Positions 1 through 8,745 are shown, numbered from the stretch's first letter. The stretch is DNA of 64,000 bases from DATFVA01 sp963832355 (GCA_963832355.1 CAWHTX010000017.1:124001-188000), one strand, 5' to 3'. The notes: generated by a model from the sequence alone, not told the origin. Translations and numbers: made by a program.

Positions 1-1035
1 CCCATTAGTGCCATTCTTTATCTGGTAGCGGATACCGCCAACATTTCCGCCAATTACCGGAGTACCTTTCCACATAGCCTCTGTAACCGTCAAACCGAAT
101 CCTTCGCGTGTGGATTTCTGAAGTATGATTTCCGATTTCCTCTGCAGCGCATTTACCAGTGCAGTGTCCTGCTTACTTAAAATGATTATCCGGTCTTCCT
201 TGTGTTTCAGCATTGATTGATAGACCTGTTCACCCTCAGGATCGTCAGTGGCAACGTTACCAAGCAGAACAAGTGTTGCATCAACCTCTTTTCTTGCCTT
301 TTTGAATGCCTTAATTACTCCTTCCGGATCCTTCCACTTATCGAAGCGTGATACCTGTGCAACAATGGGGAGGTCGGTGGGAATATCATAGTGCGACAGC
401 CTTTCATTTATTTCATCCTCACTTATCTCTTTGTTTGTTAATGAGAAAGGATTTATCGCCGGCTGAAAATATACCTGGGGAGTTTTGAGTTTTTGTTTGT
501 AATCTTTAAGAGTGTAGATTACAGCATCATATTTTTCGATGAAGCGTTTCAGATAATTCCATAATTCTTTGTTTGGTTCTGTCAGATCAATGTGGCATCT
601 CCAAATCCAGGGACCGCGTTTGGTATAATGCTCTATCATCGGAAGCGGCTGGGGATCGTGAATTATTACAACATCATGTTTAAGATGATTCCTTACTGCA
701 TTCTCAGCAATTACCTGCTCATAGATATCCTTTTTAATCTTCGAAAGATTTATTTCTGCTCCCTGGAGAGCATTGTGCATTTTTTTCGTAATGCTGAAGA
801 AATCAGGAGTACCCTGGATGGTCCGCCAGCCTGTTTCTATCCCGACATTATTGAACAGGAGAACAAGTGACGATAACAGCTGGGCTACTCCTCCTCCATA
901 AAAGGTTGAGTTTATGCAGACAATATGCCTGTCCTGCAATGGTTCTGCTTTTTTGTATATTCTGTCAACGGCTTCTGCACCGATGTATTTTTCATATTCT
1001 TCAAGTTTAGTATCACTTCTGGTTAATTTAGCCAT
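1..1035 (-). CDS. treT: Trehalose synthase, TreT-type glycosyltransferase (partial, 5' part only)
   Basis: The reverse strand is open from an ATG at 1033-1035 to the window edge, about 345 codons, so the C-terminus is missing. TreT joins an NDP-glucose donor to glucose to make trehalose in the cytoplasm. The visible N-terminus has the family landmarks: INSTFYGGGVAQLLSSL near residue 50, VVIIHDPQPLP, GPWIWRCHIDLTEPN, QPAINPFSLTN, and late in the read STREGFGLTVTEAMWKGTPV and GGNVGGIRYQIKNGTNG, the GT-B nucleotide-sugar site. A GCAGGA ribosome site lies 7 bases before the ATG. Sucrose-phosphate or other GT4 enzymes are the alternative, but the HDPQP and WRCHID blocks favour TreT. Confidence 0.8.
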   Translation of the reverse strand, partial: MAKLTRSDTKLEEYEKYIGAEAVDRIYKKAEPLQDRHIVCINSTFYGGGVAQLLSSLVLLFNNVGIETGWRTIQGTPDFFSITKKMHNALQGAEINLSKIKKDIYEQVIAENAVRNHLKHDVVIIHDPQPLPMIEHYTKRGPWIWRCHIDLTEPNKELWNYLKRFIEKYDAVIYTLKDYKQKLKTPQVYFQPAINPFSLTNKEISEDEINERLSHYDIPTDLPIVAQVSRFDKWKDPEGVIKAFKKARKEVDATLVLLGNVATDDPEGEQVYQSMLKHKEDRIIILSKQDTALVNALQRKSEIILQKSTREGFGLTVTEAMWKGTPVIGGNVGGIRYQIKNGTNG

Positions 1036-1151
1036 GATGATCCTGCTTTCTTTATAATTGGTTATTAATAAAATACTTATGAGAATGACAATTCCAATTT
1101 TTAAACGTTAGCTGAAAAGGTAGTTGAGCATAGTCACAAAAGGGGGGATTT

Positions 1152-1236
1152 CCGTTGGCTTTAGCCCGTATTGCCGTTGACTTAAGCCTGTATTGCCGTT
1201 GGTATTAATCCGTATTGCCGCTGGTTTAGCCAACGG
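1152..1236. repeat. Four tandem 22-bp REP-like units
   Basis: Units start at 1152, 1174, 1196 and 1218 (the last is shortened). Each begins CCGTTGG or a close variant and ends CCGTATTG. The inner core GGCTTTAGCC is a small inverted repeat, and the last unit closes with CCAACGG, giving a full palindrome with its start. A further unit in opposite orientation lies at 1601-1622. This is typical of dispersed intergenic palindromes, not of CRISPR, because there are no spacers. Confidence 0.7.
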
Positions 1237-1355
1237 ACTTCAGGACTTACAGAATTGTCCCCGGCTTTAGCCGTATTTTAGATCTGGCAGAATTTCAATG
1301 TTTTCACCCTGTGGGCGGCAAATGCCCCGCTTTAATCCATTTGTATACTCGTAGT

Positions 1356-1389
1356 AAAGACGGTTCAAAGACGGTTCAACGCGTATTTT
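1356..1389. repeat. Copy 1 of a 34-bp dispersed intergenic repeat
   Basis: The unit contains a direct duplication of GACGGTTCAA followed by CGCGTATTTT. A second copy with one mismatch lies at 43378-43411, 42 kb away. Beyond the core both copies continue with diverged AT-rich sequence that includes GAAAGGTT. No ORF accompanies either copy. Confidence 0.75.
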
Positions 1390-1455
1390 GTGGATTTTTT
1401 GTTGAAATAATTAACAGAAAGGTTGAAATTTTCAGCAGTGCCCGGAAGGTTGTTC

Positions 1456-1482
1456 AGATTCCGAAATAAATTCGGAATGACA
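1456..1482 (-). repeat. 27-bp hairpin repeat, TGTCATTC family
   Basis: Read on the minus strand it starts TGTCATTCCGAA and ends TTCGGAATCT, an 8-bp perfect stem with a 5-base loop. The same 27-bp design occurs at 57957-57983 on the plus strand, where a C-G stem pair is replaced by T-A. Confidence 0.7.
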
Positions 1483-1600
1483 TCAGGTTCTGATTCAAAA
1501 TAATGAAACCGGGACTAATATTACGAAATCTTTACCCCGATGTCCAGATGTTATTAGCCTTTAGCAGAGCATGATCGGGACGGGATGGTTGCTCAGAAGG

Positions 1601-1622
1601 TTGGCTAAAGCCAACGGCAATA
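1601..1622 (-). repeat. Inverted copy of the 22-bp REP unit, next to the aroF stop
   Basis: TTGGCTAAAGCCAACGGCAA is the reverse complement of the units at 1152-1236. It forms a 7-bp hairpin just past the aroF stop codon and could help end the aroF transcript, though it lacks a T-run. The rest of 1036-1625 shows no ORF with coding character. Confidence 0.55.
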
Positions 1623-1625
1623 AAT

Positions 1626-2642
1626 TCAGCAAATCTTACGGCCAATTACCTCAGCAATGGCCCGAACCTGTTTCATTAATGTCGTAAAATCTTCTGGCAG
1701 AAGGGCTTGTGGGCCGTCAGATAAAGCATTTTCGGGGTCGTGGTGGACCTCTATCATCAAAGCATCGCATCCGGCTGCGACGGCGGCTCGTGCCATCGGG
1801 AGCACTTTATCCCGCATACCAGTAGCGTGGGACGGATCGGCAACAACAGGGAGGTGACTCCGTTTATGAATTACGGGAATGGCAGAAAGGTCAAAAGTAT
1901 TCCGCGTATTGGTTTCAAACGTACGAATGCCTCTTTCGCAGAGCATTACCTGCTCATTGCCGTTAACAAGAATATATTCAGCTGACATCAGCAGGTCATC
2001 AATTGTGGCAGCAAGTCCTCTTTTAAGCATAACCGGTTTTGAAGTTTTTCCTATTTCCCTCAGGAGTGAAAAATTCTGCATATTCCGGGCACCTACCTGG
2101 AAAATATCTGTGTATTTTTCCACCAGCGGAATATGGTTTATCTCCAGTACCTCCGTTATCATAACCAGGTTATTCGCATCGGCTGCTTCGCGCATCATCT
2201 TCAAGCCTTCTTCACCCAGTCCCTGGAACGAATAAGGTGAAGTCCTTGGCTTAAAAGCGCCGCCTCTCAAAACTTTCGCACCCGCCTTTGAAACAATTTC
2301 CGCCAGCCTGAAGATCTGATCTTCATTCTCTATTGAGCAGGGACCAGCCATCACAATTACTTCATTTCCGCCGATCTCAACATCCTTCACTTTCAGTACG
2401 GTATCCTCTTTTTTATAGGTTCTGCTGGCAAGCTTAAAGGGTTCAGTAATACGGAAAACATCAGCTACACCGTCGAGTATCTTAACTTTCCTTATATCAA
2501 ACTCCGGTCGCACTCCAATGGCGCCCAAAACGATCTGTTCATCGCCGGTTGATTTATGGACCGAAAATCCAAAACCCTCAAGATGTTTTATTACATTCTC
2601 TAACTGGGAATCAGTAATGTTTTTTTCCAGTACTACAACCAC
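1626..2642 (-). CDS. aroF: 3-deoxy-7-phosphoheptulonate (DAHP) synthase
   Basis: This enzyme joins phosphoenolpyruvate and erythrose 4-phosphate, the first step of the shikimate pathway for aromatic amino acids. The 338-residue product has the type I-beta layout: a ferredoxin-like N-terminal regulatory domain (about residues 1-75, starting MVVVLEKNITDSQLENV) and a TIM-barrel with VIMAGPCSIE near residue 96, GAFKPRTSPYSFQG, MLKRGLAATIDDLL and PVVADPSHATGMRDKV. The N-terminal domain is the usual site of feedback control in this group. It is followed upstream by a lipoprotein gene and mutS on the same strand, and aroE lies at 46.6 kb in the same window. Length and motifs are complete. Confidence 0.93.
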   Translation of the reverse strand: MVVVLEKNITDSQLENVIKHLEGFGFSVHKSTGDEQIVLGAIGVRPEFDIRKVKILDGVADVFRITEPFKLASRTYKKEDTVLKVKDVEIGGNEVIVMAGPCSIENEDQIFRLAEIVSKAGAKVLRGGAFKPRTSPYSFQGLGEEGLKMMREAADANNLVMITEVLEINHIPLVEKYTDIFQVGARNMQNFSLLREIGKTSKPVMLKRGLAATIDDLLMSAEYILVNGNEQVMLCERGIRTFETNTRNTFDLSAIPVIHKRSHLPVVADPSHATGMRDKVLPMARAAVAAGCDALMIEVHHDPENALSDGPQALLPEDFTTLMKQVRAIAEVIGRKIC

Positions 2643-2661
2643 TTATATCTCCGAAATCAGC

Positions 2662-3276
2662 TTAATGAAATTTTTTCTCCCCGGCAGTTACCGCGAGGTC
2701 AAGATGATCCTCTTTGGTAGGGATGGCACACGAATACTTAGCACTGTATGCACAAAAGGGATTGTAAGCCAGGTTGAAATCGACAGTGTAAACATAATTA
2801 CTATCGGGGTTTATATCAAAATCTATGTAGCGCCCGACACCGTATGTTTCGCCTCCGGTTGTCTTGTCCGTGAACCAGATGCTGTAATATTCTTCACCGC
2901 CGGCACTGGTTCCTTTGTAAACATTAACTTTGTAAGGCTGGTTCTGATAGTCGAAGTTAACGTATCCGTAACGGATGGCTTTTCTTTCCTCTCCCTTGGT
3001 ACCGTACACCGAAATCGTATCTTTCTGCGGGTATTCAAACAACTTACTTTTGAATACGAAACCCGGGTCTACATCAAAGTAGTTAAGAGGTTCAAATTTT
3101 ATAGTTGTATCCTGGTTGAACGGCGACTCAGGATTGTTCTTCATATAATCATTTTTTTCATTCCTGTACTGTTCAACTTCGCTTATGTACTTTTTTTCTT
3201 CCGGTGTGTATTTATCGCTGCATGAAAAAAACAATATGGATAAGGAAATAACTCCCAATAATACGAATGATTTCAT
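2662..3276 (-). CDS. DUF1684-family lipoprotein
   Basis: This 204-residue protein starts with a lipoprotein signal (hydrophobic stretch then LFFSC, lipid-anchored Cys near residue 19). The rest matches the DUF1684 pattern: GRYIDFDINP, then VDFNLAYNPFCAYSAKYSC and the closing AVTAGEKKFH. The molecular function of the family is unknown, and the conserved cysteines after NPFCAYS suggest a structural or metal role, which is inference. Its ATG overlaps the mutS stop by four bases (ATGA), so the two are probably translated together, although no functional link with mismatch repair is known. Confidence 0.8.
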   Translation of the reverse strand: MKSFVLLGVISLSILFFSCSDKYTPEEKKYISEVEQYRNEKNDYMKNNPESPFNQDTTIKFEPLNYFDVDPGFVFKSKLFEYPQKDTISVYGTKGEERKAIRYGYVNFDYQNQPYKVNVYKGTSAGGEEYYSIWFTDKTTGGETYGVGRYIDFDINPDSNYVYTVDFNLAYNPFCAYSAKYSCAIPTKEDHLDLAVTAGEKKFH

Positions 3277-5891
3277 TGTGTTTTCTCTTTAACTTTTTTC
3301 TTTAATTCGCTCAGCTTATTAAGTGCTTCAAGCGGAGTTAGATTATTTATTTCAATATCTTCTATCTCTGTTCTTATTTTGTCATCCTTCACTTCAAAAA
3401 GGCTTATCTGCAGATCATCCTTCTGCTTAAGTTTCTTCAGCTTTTCTTTTTTCTCCTCATAAGGAGTAAGCTCTTTGCTTTCAAGGTTCTGCAGAACTTC
3501 CTTTGCACGGTTGGTTACATAAACCGGGAGTCCCGCCATCTGCGCAACCTGTATACCGTAACTGTGGTCTGCCCCGCCGGCACTTACCTTATGAAGGAAA
3601 ATAACCTTGTCGTCATACTCTCTTACCTCAACTTTATAATTTTTGATCCGTGGATAAATTTCTGCCATTTCGTTCAGCTCGTGGTAATGGGTGGCAAACA
3701 AAGTTTTAGCCGAAAGTTTGGGGTTTTCGTGAAGGTATTCTGTAATGGCCCACGCGATGGATATTCCGTCGAATGTACTTGTGCCGCGCCCGATCTCATC
3801 CAGAAGGATCAGACTCTTTGAAGTGGCGTTATTAAGGATGTTTGCGGCTTCCTGCATTTCAACAAGAAAAGTACTCTCACCTGCAGCAATATTATCGCTT
3901 GCCCCAACCCGGGTGAAAATGCGGTCGATCAGTCCGATATGAGCGTCCTTCGCTGGGACAAAAGAACCGATCTGCGCAAGCAGCACTATTAGTCCCAGTT
4001 GACGCAGGTAAACCGATTTTCCCGACATATTGGGACCGGTAAGAATAATTATCTGCTCTGTTTCGTTATTTATTGTGCAGGAATTTGGTGTGTATTTTTC
4101 TCCCGGCGGCAGTATCTGTTCAACAACAGGGTGGCGGCCGTCCGTAATTTCAATCTTATTTCCTTCATCAAGAACAGGTTTAACATAATGATATTCATCG
4201 GCGCATTGGGCGAAGGAAAGGAAACAGTCGAGCATAGCTATCATTCTGGCGTTCTGCTGAATATTTTCGGCTTCATCGGCAGTAGTTAATCTTATCTCAT
4301 TAAACAGCTGCGATTCCAGGTCGTAAATCTTCTCTTCCGCGTTAAGTATTTTATCTTCATAGGTTTTAAGCTCGGGAGTAATATATCTCTCGGAGTTTAC
4401 CAGTGTCTGCTTTCTTATATAATTGTCGGGGATCTTTTCTTTATGCGCATTGCTTACTTCAATATAGTAACCAAAGACTTTATTATAGTTTACTTTGAGC
4501 GATGATATCCCGGTTCTTTCACGTTCGCTTTTCTGCAGGTTGGCAATCCAGTCCTTGCCGTGCAGCGATATATCCCTCAGCTCATCAAGCTCTACACTGA
4601 AGCCTGCCTTTATCACTCCTCCGTCGGCTAAACTTAATGGGGGAGAGTCGACAATCGACTTATCTATAGTATCAATCAGCTTCTCCAGCGGCAGAAGTTT
4701 TTCATTTAGCTGAACCAGGGTATCAACCCTGACGTCATTCAGCAGCGCCTTCAGCTGCGGGACCTTCTTAAGCGAGGACTTAAGCGCCACTATCTCCCTT
4801 GGGTTTGCGCGTCCGGTGCAGACTTTTGAGATCAGACGCTCAAGGTCTCCTATTTCTTTCAGTTCACCGAAAAGTTTTTTCCGGAGTGACTTTTTCTTCA
4901 GCAGCTCCGTCACGCTTTCCTGTCTTTTCAGAACAGGTTCAAGCTGGATCAGGGGAGCAGTAATCCACTTCTTCAGGAGTCTGCCTCCCATAGCCGTTTC
5001 TGTTTTATCCAGGATAGAAATGAGCGAACCTTCACGTCCGCCGTCCTGCATCGAATACGTGATCTCAAGATTTCTTTTTGTAGAATAATCCAACGCCATA
5101 TACTCGGAAGGATTATAGACTGAAACTTTATTCAGATGAGAAAGATTCGCCTTCTGTGTCTCCTGCAGATAGTTAAGCACAGCTCCGCAGGAAATTATAC
5201 CTGCTGTTAATCTCTCCACTCCAAATCCCTTCAGGTTGACGGTCTTAAACTGCATCAGCAGAAGGTCTTTAGCGTATTCAAAATTAAAGATCCAGTCATC
5301 CAGCCTGGTAATTCTGATGGAAGGATTGACCTTATGAACCAGCCTGGTGATTTCATCCTTGTCTTTCTTCTGAACAAGTATTTCGGCAGGCGAAATCGAC
5401 TCAACCTGCTGACCAATTAATCCGGCGGCGATCTCGAATGTATAGAACTCGCCTGTAGAGATATCGCAGAACGAGATACCTGCAAAGTCATCCTTCTTAT
5501 ATATCGACAGGAGGTAATTGTTCTTTTTGTGGTCGAGTAATTTATCGGAAAGGGTTACTCCCGGTGTCACAACCTCAATAACCTCACGCTTCACAATACC
5601 TTTTGCGAATTTGGGATTCTCTACCTGTTCGCACACAGCCACGCGGTAGCCTGCACGTACAAGTTTAGGCAGGTAAGTATCAATCGCATGATGAGGAAAC
5701 CCCGCAAGCGGGACATCCTCGGCAGCCCCATTCGCGCGCTTGGTCAAAGTTATGCCAAGAACCTTCGAAGCAGTCTTCGCATCCTGGTCGAAAGTCTCAA
5801 AGAAATCCCCGATCCTGAAGAGCAGAATCGTGTCAGGATTAGCTTCCTTAACCTTATAATATTGAGTCATTAAGGGAGTTTGGTGCTGCAT
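3273..5891 (-). CDS. mutS: DNA mismatch repair protein MutS
   Basis: MutS recognises mismatches and small loops and recruits MutL. The 872-residue protein is full length. The N-terminal mismatch-binding domain carries the Phe-X-Glu reader in GDFFETFD. The connector and lever domains follow, and the ABC-type ATPase has Walker A GPNMSGKS near residue 620 and Walker B/signature LILLDEIGRGTSTFDG near residue 696, then FATHYHEL. The C-terminal part is charged and coiled-coil-like. The ATG is the first in frame and the family start MTQYYKVKEANPD lies only eight residues in, so translation may begin at either Met. The downstream DUF1684 gene overlaps it by 4 bp. Confidence 0.97.
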   Translation of the reverse strand: MQHQTPLMTQYYKVKEANPDTILLFRIGDFFETFDQDAKTASKVLGITLTKRANGAAEDVPLAGFPHHAIDTYLPKLVRAGYRVAVCEQVENPKFAKGIVKREVIEVVTPGVTLSDKLLDHKKNNYLLSIYKKDDFAGISFCDISTGEFYTFEIAAGLIGQQVESISPAEILVQKKDKDEITRLVHKVNPSIRITRLDDWIFNFEYAKDLLLMQFKTVNLKGFGVERLTAGIISCGAVLNYLQETQKANLSHLNKVSVYNPSEYMALDYSTKRNLEITYSMQDGGREGSLISILDKTETAMGGRLLKKWITAPLIQLEPVLKRQESVTELLKKKSLRKKLFGELKEIGDLERLISKVCTGRANPREIVALKSSLKKVPQLKALLNDVRVDTLVQLNEKLLPLEKLIDTIDKSIVDSPPLSLADGGVIKAGFSVELDELRDISLHGKDWIANLQKSERERTGISSLKVNYNKVFGYYIEVSNAHKEKIPDNYIRKQTLVNSERYITPELKTYEDKILNAEEKIYDLESQLFNEIRLTTADEAENIQQNARMIAMLDCFLSFAQCADEYHYVKPVLDEGNKIEITDGRHPVVEQILPPGEKYTPNSCTINNETEQIIILTGPNMSGKSVYLRQLGLIVLLAQIGSFVPAKDAHIGLIDRIFTRVGASDNIAAGESTFLVEMQEAANILNNATSKSLILLDEIGRGTSTFDGISIAWAITEYLHENPKLSAKTLFATHYHELNEMAEIYPRIKNYKVEVREYDDKVIFLHKVSAGGADHSYGIQVAQMAGLPVYVTNRAKEVLQNLESKELTPYEEKKEKLKKLKQKDDLQISLFEVKDDKIRTEIEDIEINNLTPLEALNKLSELKKKVKEKTQ

Positions 5892-6017
5892 ACTACAATA
5901 AAAATAAAAAATTAAAATATCTTAAACGAGCTAGAATATCAATTTATTTCCCTATAAACTGTTTAGTAGCAGCCTTCGATGCATCGCACCGATATGTTCG
6001 TAATTTGCTTTTTTCAA

Positions 6018-6428
6018 TCACCTCCCCAGTATTTCTTCAGCCCATTTTGCGAATCTTTTTATATGCTTCCACATTTCCCTGGTCTGTGAAGCAGAATAGA
6101 GCTCGCCCAGATACGATACTTTCGTCTTTTCTTCAATTATCCTCCGGAGGTGATTTATTGACTTTGATTTCCCACCCTCTTCCGATACGGCACTTTCCAG
6201 GAGCATTACAGCATCTTCGTGATCATCACCGGAACTTCTTATTCCTGAAGTTTTTATACATAATGCATCTGCATATGCAATCGCAGCATGAACTATAAGT
6301 ACACCAGCGGCCGTCCAATATTCCAAATCCATAGAATCCTCTGCAGCATTGTAAAAATGTTTTGCCACACTATGGTATTTTCGAAAGTTTTGTCGGCTTA
6401 CGGATTTTCTGCGGGTTTTTTGAACCAT
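6018..6428 (-). CDS. HEPN-domain protein, toxin of a HEPN/MNT pair
   Basis: A 136-residue all-alpha protein with the HEPN signature region LIVHAAIAYADALCIK and a long second helix (DHEDAVMLLESAV). HEPN proteins of this type are often ribonucleases or are AMPylated and silenced by the partner nucleotidyltransferase. An R-X4-H string (REMWKH) near residue 121 could be the catalytic motif but lies later than usual. The gene overlaps the end of the nucleotidyltransferase by 59 bp in another frame, which points to translational coupling. There is only one other Met, inside the domain, so the chosen start is the only sensible one. Confidence 0.75.
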   Translation of the reverse strand: MVQKTRRKSVSRQNFRKYHSVAKHFYNAAEDSMDLEYWTAAGVLIVHAAIAYADALCIKTSGIRSSGDDHEDAVMLLESAVSEEGGKSKSINHLRRIIEEKTKVSYLGELYSASQTREMWKHIKRFAKWAEEILGR

Positions 6429-7032
6429 TTAAAAGTCCCCTGAGATTTTTTCCTGTGATTAAAATGCCTTCATTTGCAATATCTGAAATTAACCTGGTTC
6501 TTTTCTTATTTATAAATTCGGATTTTGTGAAATACACGGGAGCTAATTTAATTCCGAACCTATTATTTAACATGATTGATTTTGCGTCCAATGCTGCCTC
6601 AACAATAGACTTGTCTGATTTTTGATTAACAACGCAGCAAAGATCCAGATCAGAAGAGAGTGTTTCTTCTTTTCTTGCAACACTCCCGAATATTACGGCA
6701 CCATATACCTTCCCCTTAAGTATTGAATTAAGATTATCAATAACAGCATTCCGGAAATTGCTTTCAACTTTGAAAACTTTATGAATTGCTTCTTGGAATA
6801 AAAAATTCTCCCGGTTAAGACTGAAAATATGATCTCTGCCTCCAATTTTACGGTTGACTATTCCCAGGCTTTCCAGCAAAGTTAAAGCCTTGAATGCAGA
6901 TCGTGGATGCATACCTGCTACTCTTGCTACCTCGTTCCCCGAAAAGCCATTGGTTGTATCCAGCAAGGCCCTCATTACAGCTATATTCGACCAGGTTCTG
7001 AACACCTCGTCAAAAACCCTGTTTAACAACAT
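6370..7032 (-). CDS. Winged-helix/MNT nucleotidyltransferase, antitoxin partner of HEPN
   Basis: A 220-residue two-domain protein. The first about 75 residues form a winged-helix domain (ARVAGMHPRSAFKALTLLESLGIV), and residues 100-180 hold a minimal nucleotidyltransferase with GAVIFGSVARKEETLSSDLD, an exact GS-X10-DXD metal site. In HEPN/MNT systems the MNT protein modifies or neutralises the HEPN toxin. The fused DNA-binding domain suggests that this one also represses its own promoter, and two palindromes lie 24-60 bases upstream of the start (7056-7092). Confidence 0.78.
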   Translation of the reverse strand: MLLNRVFDEVFRTWSNIAVMRALLDTTNGFSGNEVARVAGMHPRSAFKALTLLESLGIVNRKIGGRDHIFSLNRENFLFQEAIHKVFKVESNFRNAVIDNLNSILKGKVYGAVIFGSVARKEETLSSDLDLCCVVNQKSDKSIVEAALDAKSIMLNNRFGIKLAPVYFTKSEFINKKRTRLISDIANEGILITGKNLRGLLNGSKNPQKIRKPTKLSKIP

Positions 7033-7055
7033 TTTACACTCTCATAATTAAGTTT

Positions 7056-7092
7056 TATATACTTTTGTATATATTTATATACTTTTGTATAT
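7056..7092. promoter_or_regulatory. Twin palindromic operator upstream of the MNT/HEPN operon
   Basis: The 17-mer TATATACTTTTGTATAT occurs twice, at 7056-7072 and 7076-7092, with 20-bp periodicity (two helical turns). Each copy is itself an inverted repeat, ATATAC/GTATAT. The site lies just before the MNT start on the minus strand, as expected for autoregulation by the winged-helix domain. The rest of 7033-7343 is AT-rich and holds no recognisable gene. Confidence 0.6.
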
Positions 7093-7343
7093 GAAAATTA
7101 TGATATTGTAATTAAAATTACAACTTTAGAACCACTCCCTGATTCCCTTTATTCACCCCGCTTATCCATACCAGAACAAAGCATATAAAGTTCTCCAAAG
7201 ATTAAAAGCAATATTTGTTCGTTCATAAAGAATCATAACAAGACCATTTCAAATAGTTCTCTTGCCTCTTAAACCCAAATAAACTATGTTCACACCGAGC
7301 AATGGCGTTAGATGTTAACTTAATTCATAAACAGGTTCTATAA

Positions 7344-7997
7344 ATGCAAAAGTTACGTGTTGCAAGTTTTGGTGTATCAGTAGATGGATTTGGCGCAGGA
7401 CCGGATCAAGACCTGGAACATCCCCTGGGAGTCGGGGGTGAAGAACTTCACCAATGGTTTTTCCCCACAAATACCTTTCAGCAGAATGTATTAGGAAAGA
7501 GCGGCGGCACAACAGGAGTTGATAATGATTTTGCCGTAAAGGGTTTTCAGAATATCGGCGCCTGGATTTTAGGACGTAATATGTTTAGTCCATATCGAGG
7601 TGCACCCAATCATGACTGGAAAGGATGGTGGGGAGAAAACCCGCCGTATCATGTTCCTGCTTTTATCTTAACCAATCATAAGCGCGACTCGATTGAGATG
7701 GAAGGCGGCACCACTTTTCACTTTGTAACCGATGGAATAAATGCAGCTCTTGAAAGGGCTTTTGATTCTGCAAACGGTAAAGATGTAAGACTTGGCGGAG
7801 GTGTTAGTACAATTCGTCAGTATCTCAAGGCTAAATTAATAGATGAATTACACTTAGTCGTATCCCCAGTAATTTTAGGTAAGGGTGAAAACCTCTTTCA
7901 GGATCTGGATCTAAGATCACTGGGATATCGATGTATTAAAAATGAGTCGAGTGATAAGGCAATGCATCTGGTTATAGAAAAATCATCTCACACCTAA
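7344..7997 (+). CDS. Dihydrofolate reductase-like (RibD C-terminal) protein
   Basis: A 217-residue cytoplasmic protein of the RibD-C/DHFR-like fold, predicted to bind NAD(P)H. Recognisable parts are the N-terminal strand VASFGVSVDGF, IGAWILGRNMFSP, VPAFILTNHKR, FVTDGINAALERA, VRLGGGVSTIRQYLKAKLIDELHLVVSPVI (written here as two neighbouring blocks) and GKGENLF. Stand-alone members of this family are common and their substrates are generally unknown. True riboflavin synthesis is unlikely without the deaminase domain. The following DinB gene is 56 bp away on the same strand. Confidence 0.8.
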   Translation: MQKLRVASFGVSVDGFGAGPDQDLEHPLGVGGEELHQWFFPTNTFQQNVLGKSGGTTGVDNDFAVKGFQNIGAWILGRNMFSPYRGAPNHDWKGWWGENPPYHVPAFILTNHKRDSIEMEGGTTFHFVTDGINAALERAFDSANGKDVRLGGGVSTIRQYLKAKLIDELHLVVSPVILGKGENLFQDLDLRSLGYRCIKNESSDKAMHLVIEKSSHT

Positions 7998-8053
7998 CCA
8001 GTGATGCAGCCAGGCCAAAACAAAGGAGAAATCACTTTAAAGGTGAGGATGAT

Positions 8054-8560
8054 ATGGAATCACCAAAAAACCAGGAGAAAGTCCTGGAATCGTTTAAGCA
8101 GGGACCTGATCTTCTTGAAACCGCGTTGTGCGATTTAAGCGATAACGATTTAGATTATACCCCGTCAAACGGCGGCTGGTCTATCAGGCAGATAGTTCAT
8201 CATTTAGTTGACGGTGATGACCTCTGGAAAATCGCGATCAAGATGGCATTGGGGGGTGAAGAAAGTGAATTTACTCTCGACTGGTATCAGGCAATGCCGC
8301 AGACTGAGTGGGCAAAACGCTGGAATTATGAAAAACGCTCAATTGATACATCCTTAATCTTCTTGAGAGGAATCAGGAGTCACATACTGCAATTGCTGGA
8401 ATATGCACCCGATGGGTGGAACAAATCTGTCAGGTTCAGAAATCCTACCGGAGAAATTGAGATAGTGCCGGTTGGTTTTGTGATTCAAATGCAGGCAGAT
8501 CACGTTGAACATCATGTTAAACGTATATCAGAAATTCGTAAGGAGATTACCGGAAAATAG
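8054..8560 (+). CDS. DinB-family putative metal-dependent protein
   Basis: A 168-residue four-helix-bundle protein with the DinB_2 pattern: GGWSIRQIVHHLVDGDDLW near residue 40 and QADHVEHHVKRI near the C-terminus, which supply the histidines of the metal site. Family members include thiol-dependent transferases and stress-induced proteins, and the substrate here is unknown. The gene follows the RibD-like reductase at a short distance, a common pairing in small accessory operons. Confidence 0.8.
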   Translation: MESPKNQEKVLESFKQGPDLLETALCDLSDNDLDYTPSNGGWSIRQIVHHLVDGDDLWKIAIKMALGGEESEFTLDWYQAMPQTEWAKRWNYEKRSIDTSLIFLRGIRSHILQLLEYAPDGWNKSVRFRNPTGEIEIVPVGFVIQMQADHVEHHVKRISEIRKEITGK

Positions 8561-8708
8561 ATTCCCCCAAATGGAGCTTATTTTTACCAGATGCGCGTCG
8601 GAAATTTTGTACAGACAAAAAAGATGATTCTGTTAAAATAGTATCAAATAAAAAGAATAACGTGGTGGGACAGATGCTTTGTTCATTTATTGAATAAGAC
8701 TAGATAAA

Positions 8709-8725
8709 AGACTATATTATAGTCT
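8709..8725. promoter_or_regulatory. 17-bp perfect palindrome, likely operator of the toxin-antitoxin pair
   Basis: AGACTATATTATAGTCT is an exact inverted repeat around a central T. It lies 20 bases before the antitoxin ATG, and the first half-site AGAC also occurs just upstream. Phd/YefM antitoxins bind such palindromes to repress their own operon. The ribosome site AGGAAG lies between the operator and the ATG. Confidence 0.6.
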
Positions 8726-8745
8726 ATTGATAAACAGGAAGAAAA

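Noticed and set aside
1152..1236. CRISPR-like repeated units
   Set aside because: The units are directly adjacent, with no spacers, and no cas genes are present.
2518..3225. 235-codon plus-strand ORF
   Set aside because: It lies opposite the end of aroF and the DUF1684 lipoprotein gene, both clearly coding. Its sequence has no domain or ribosome site.
6018..6428. Firm call of the HEPN active site from REMWKH
   Set aside because: R-X4-H is present but sits later than in typical HEPN domains, so it may be coincidental. It is mentioned only as a possibility.
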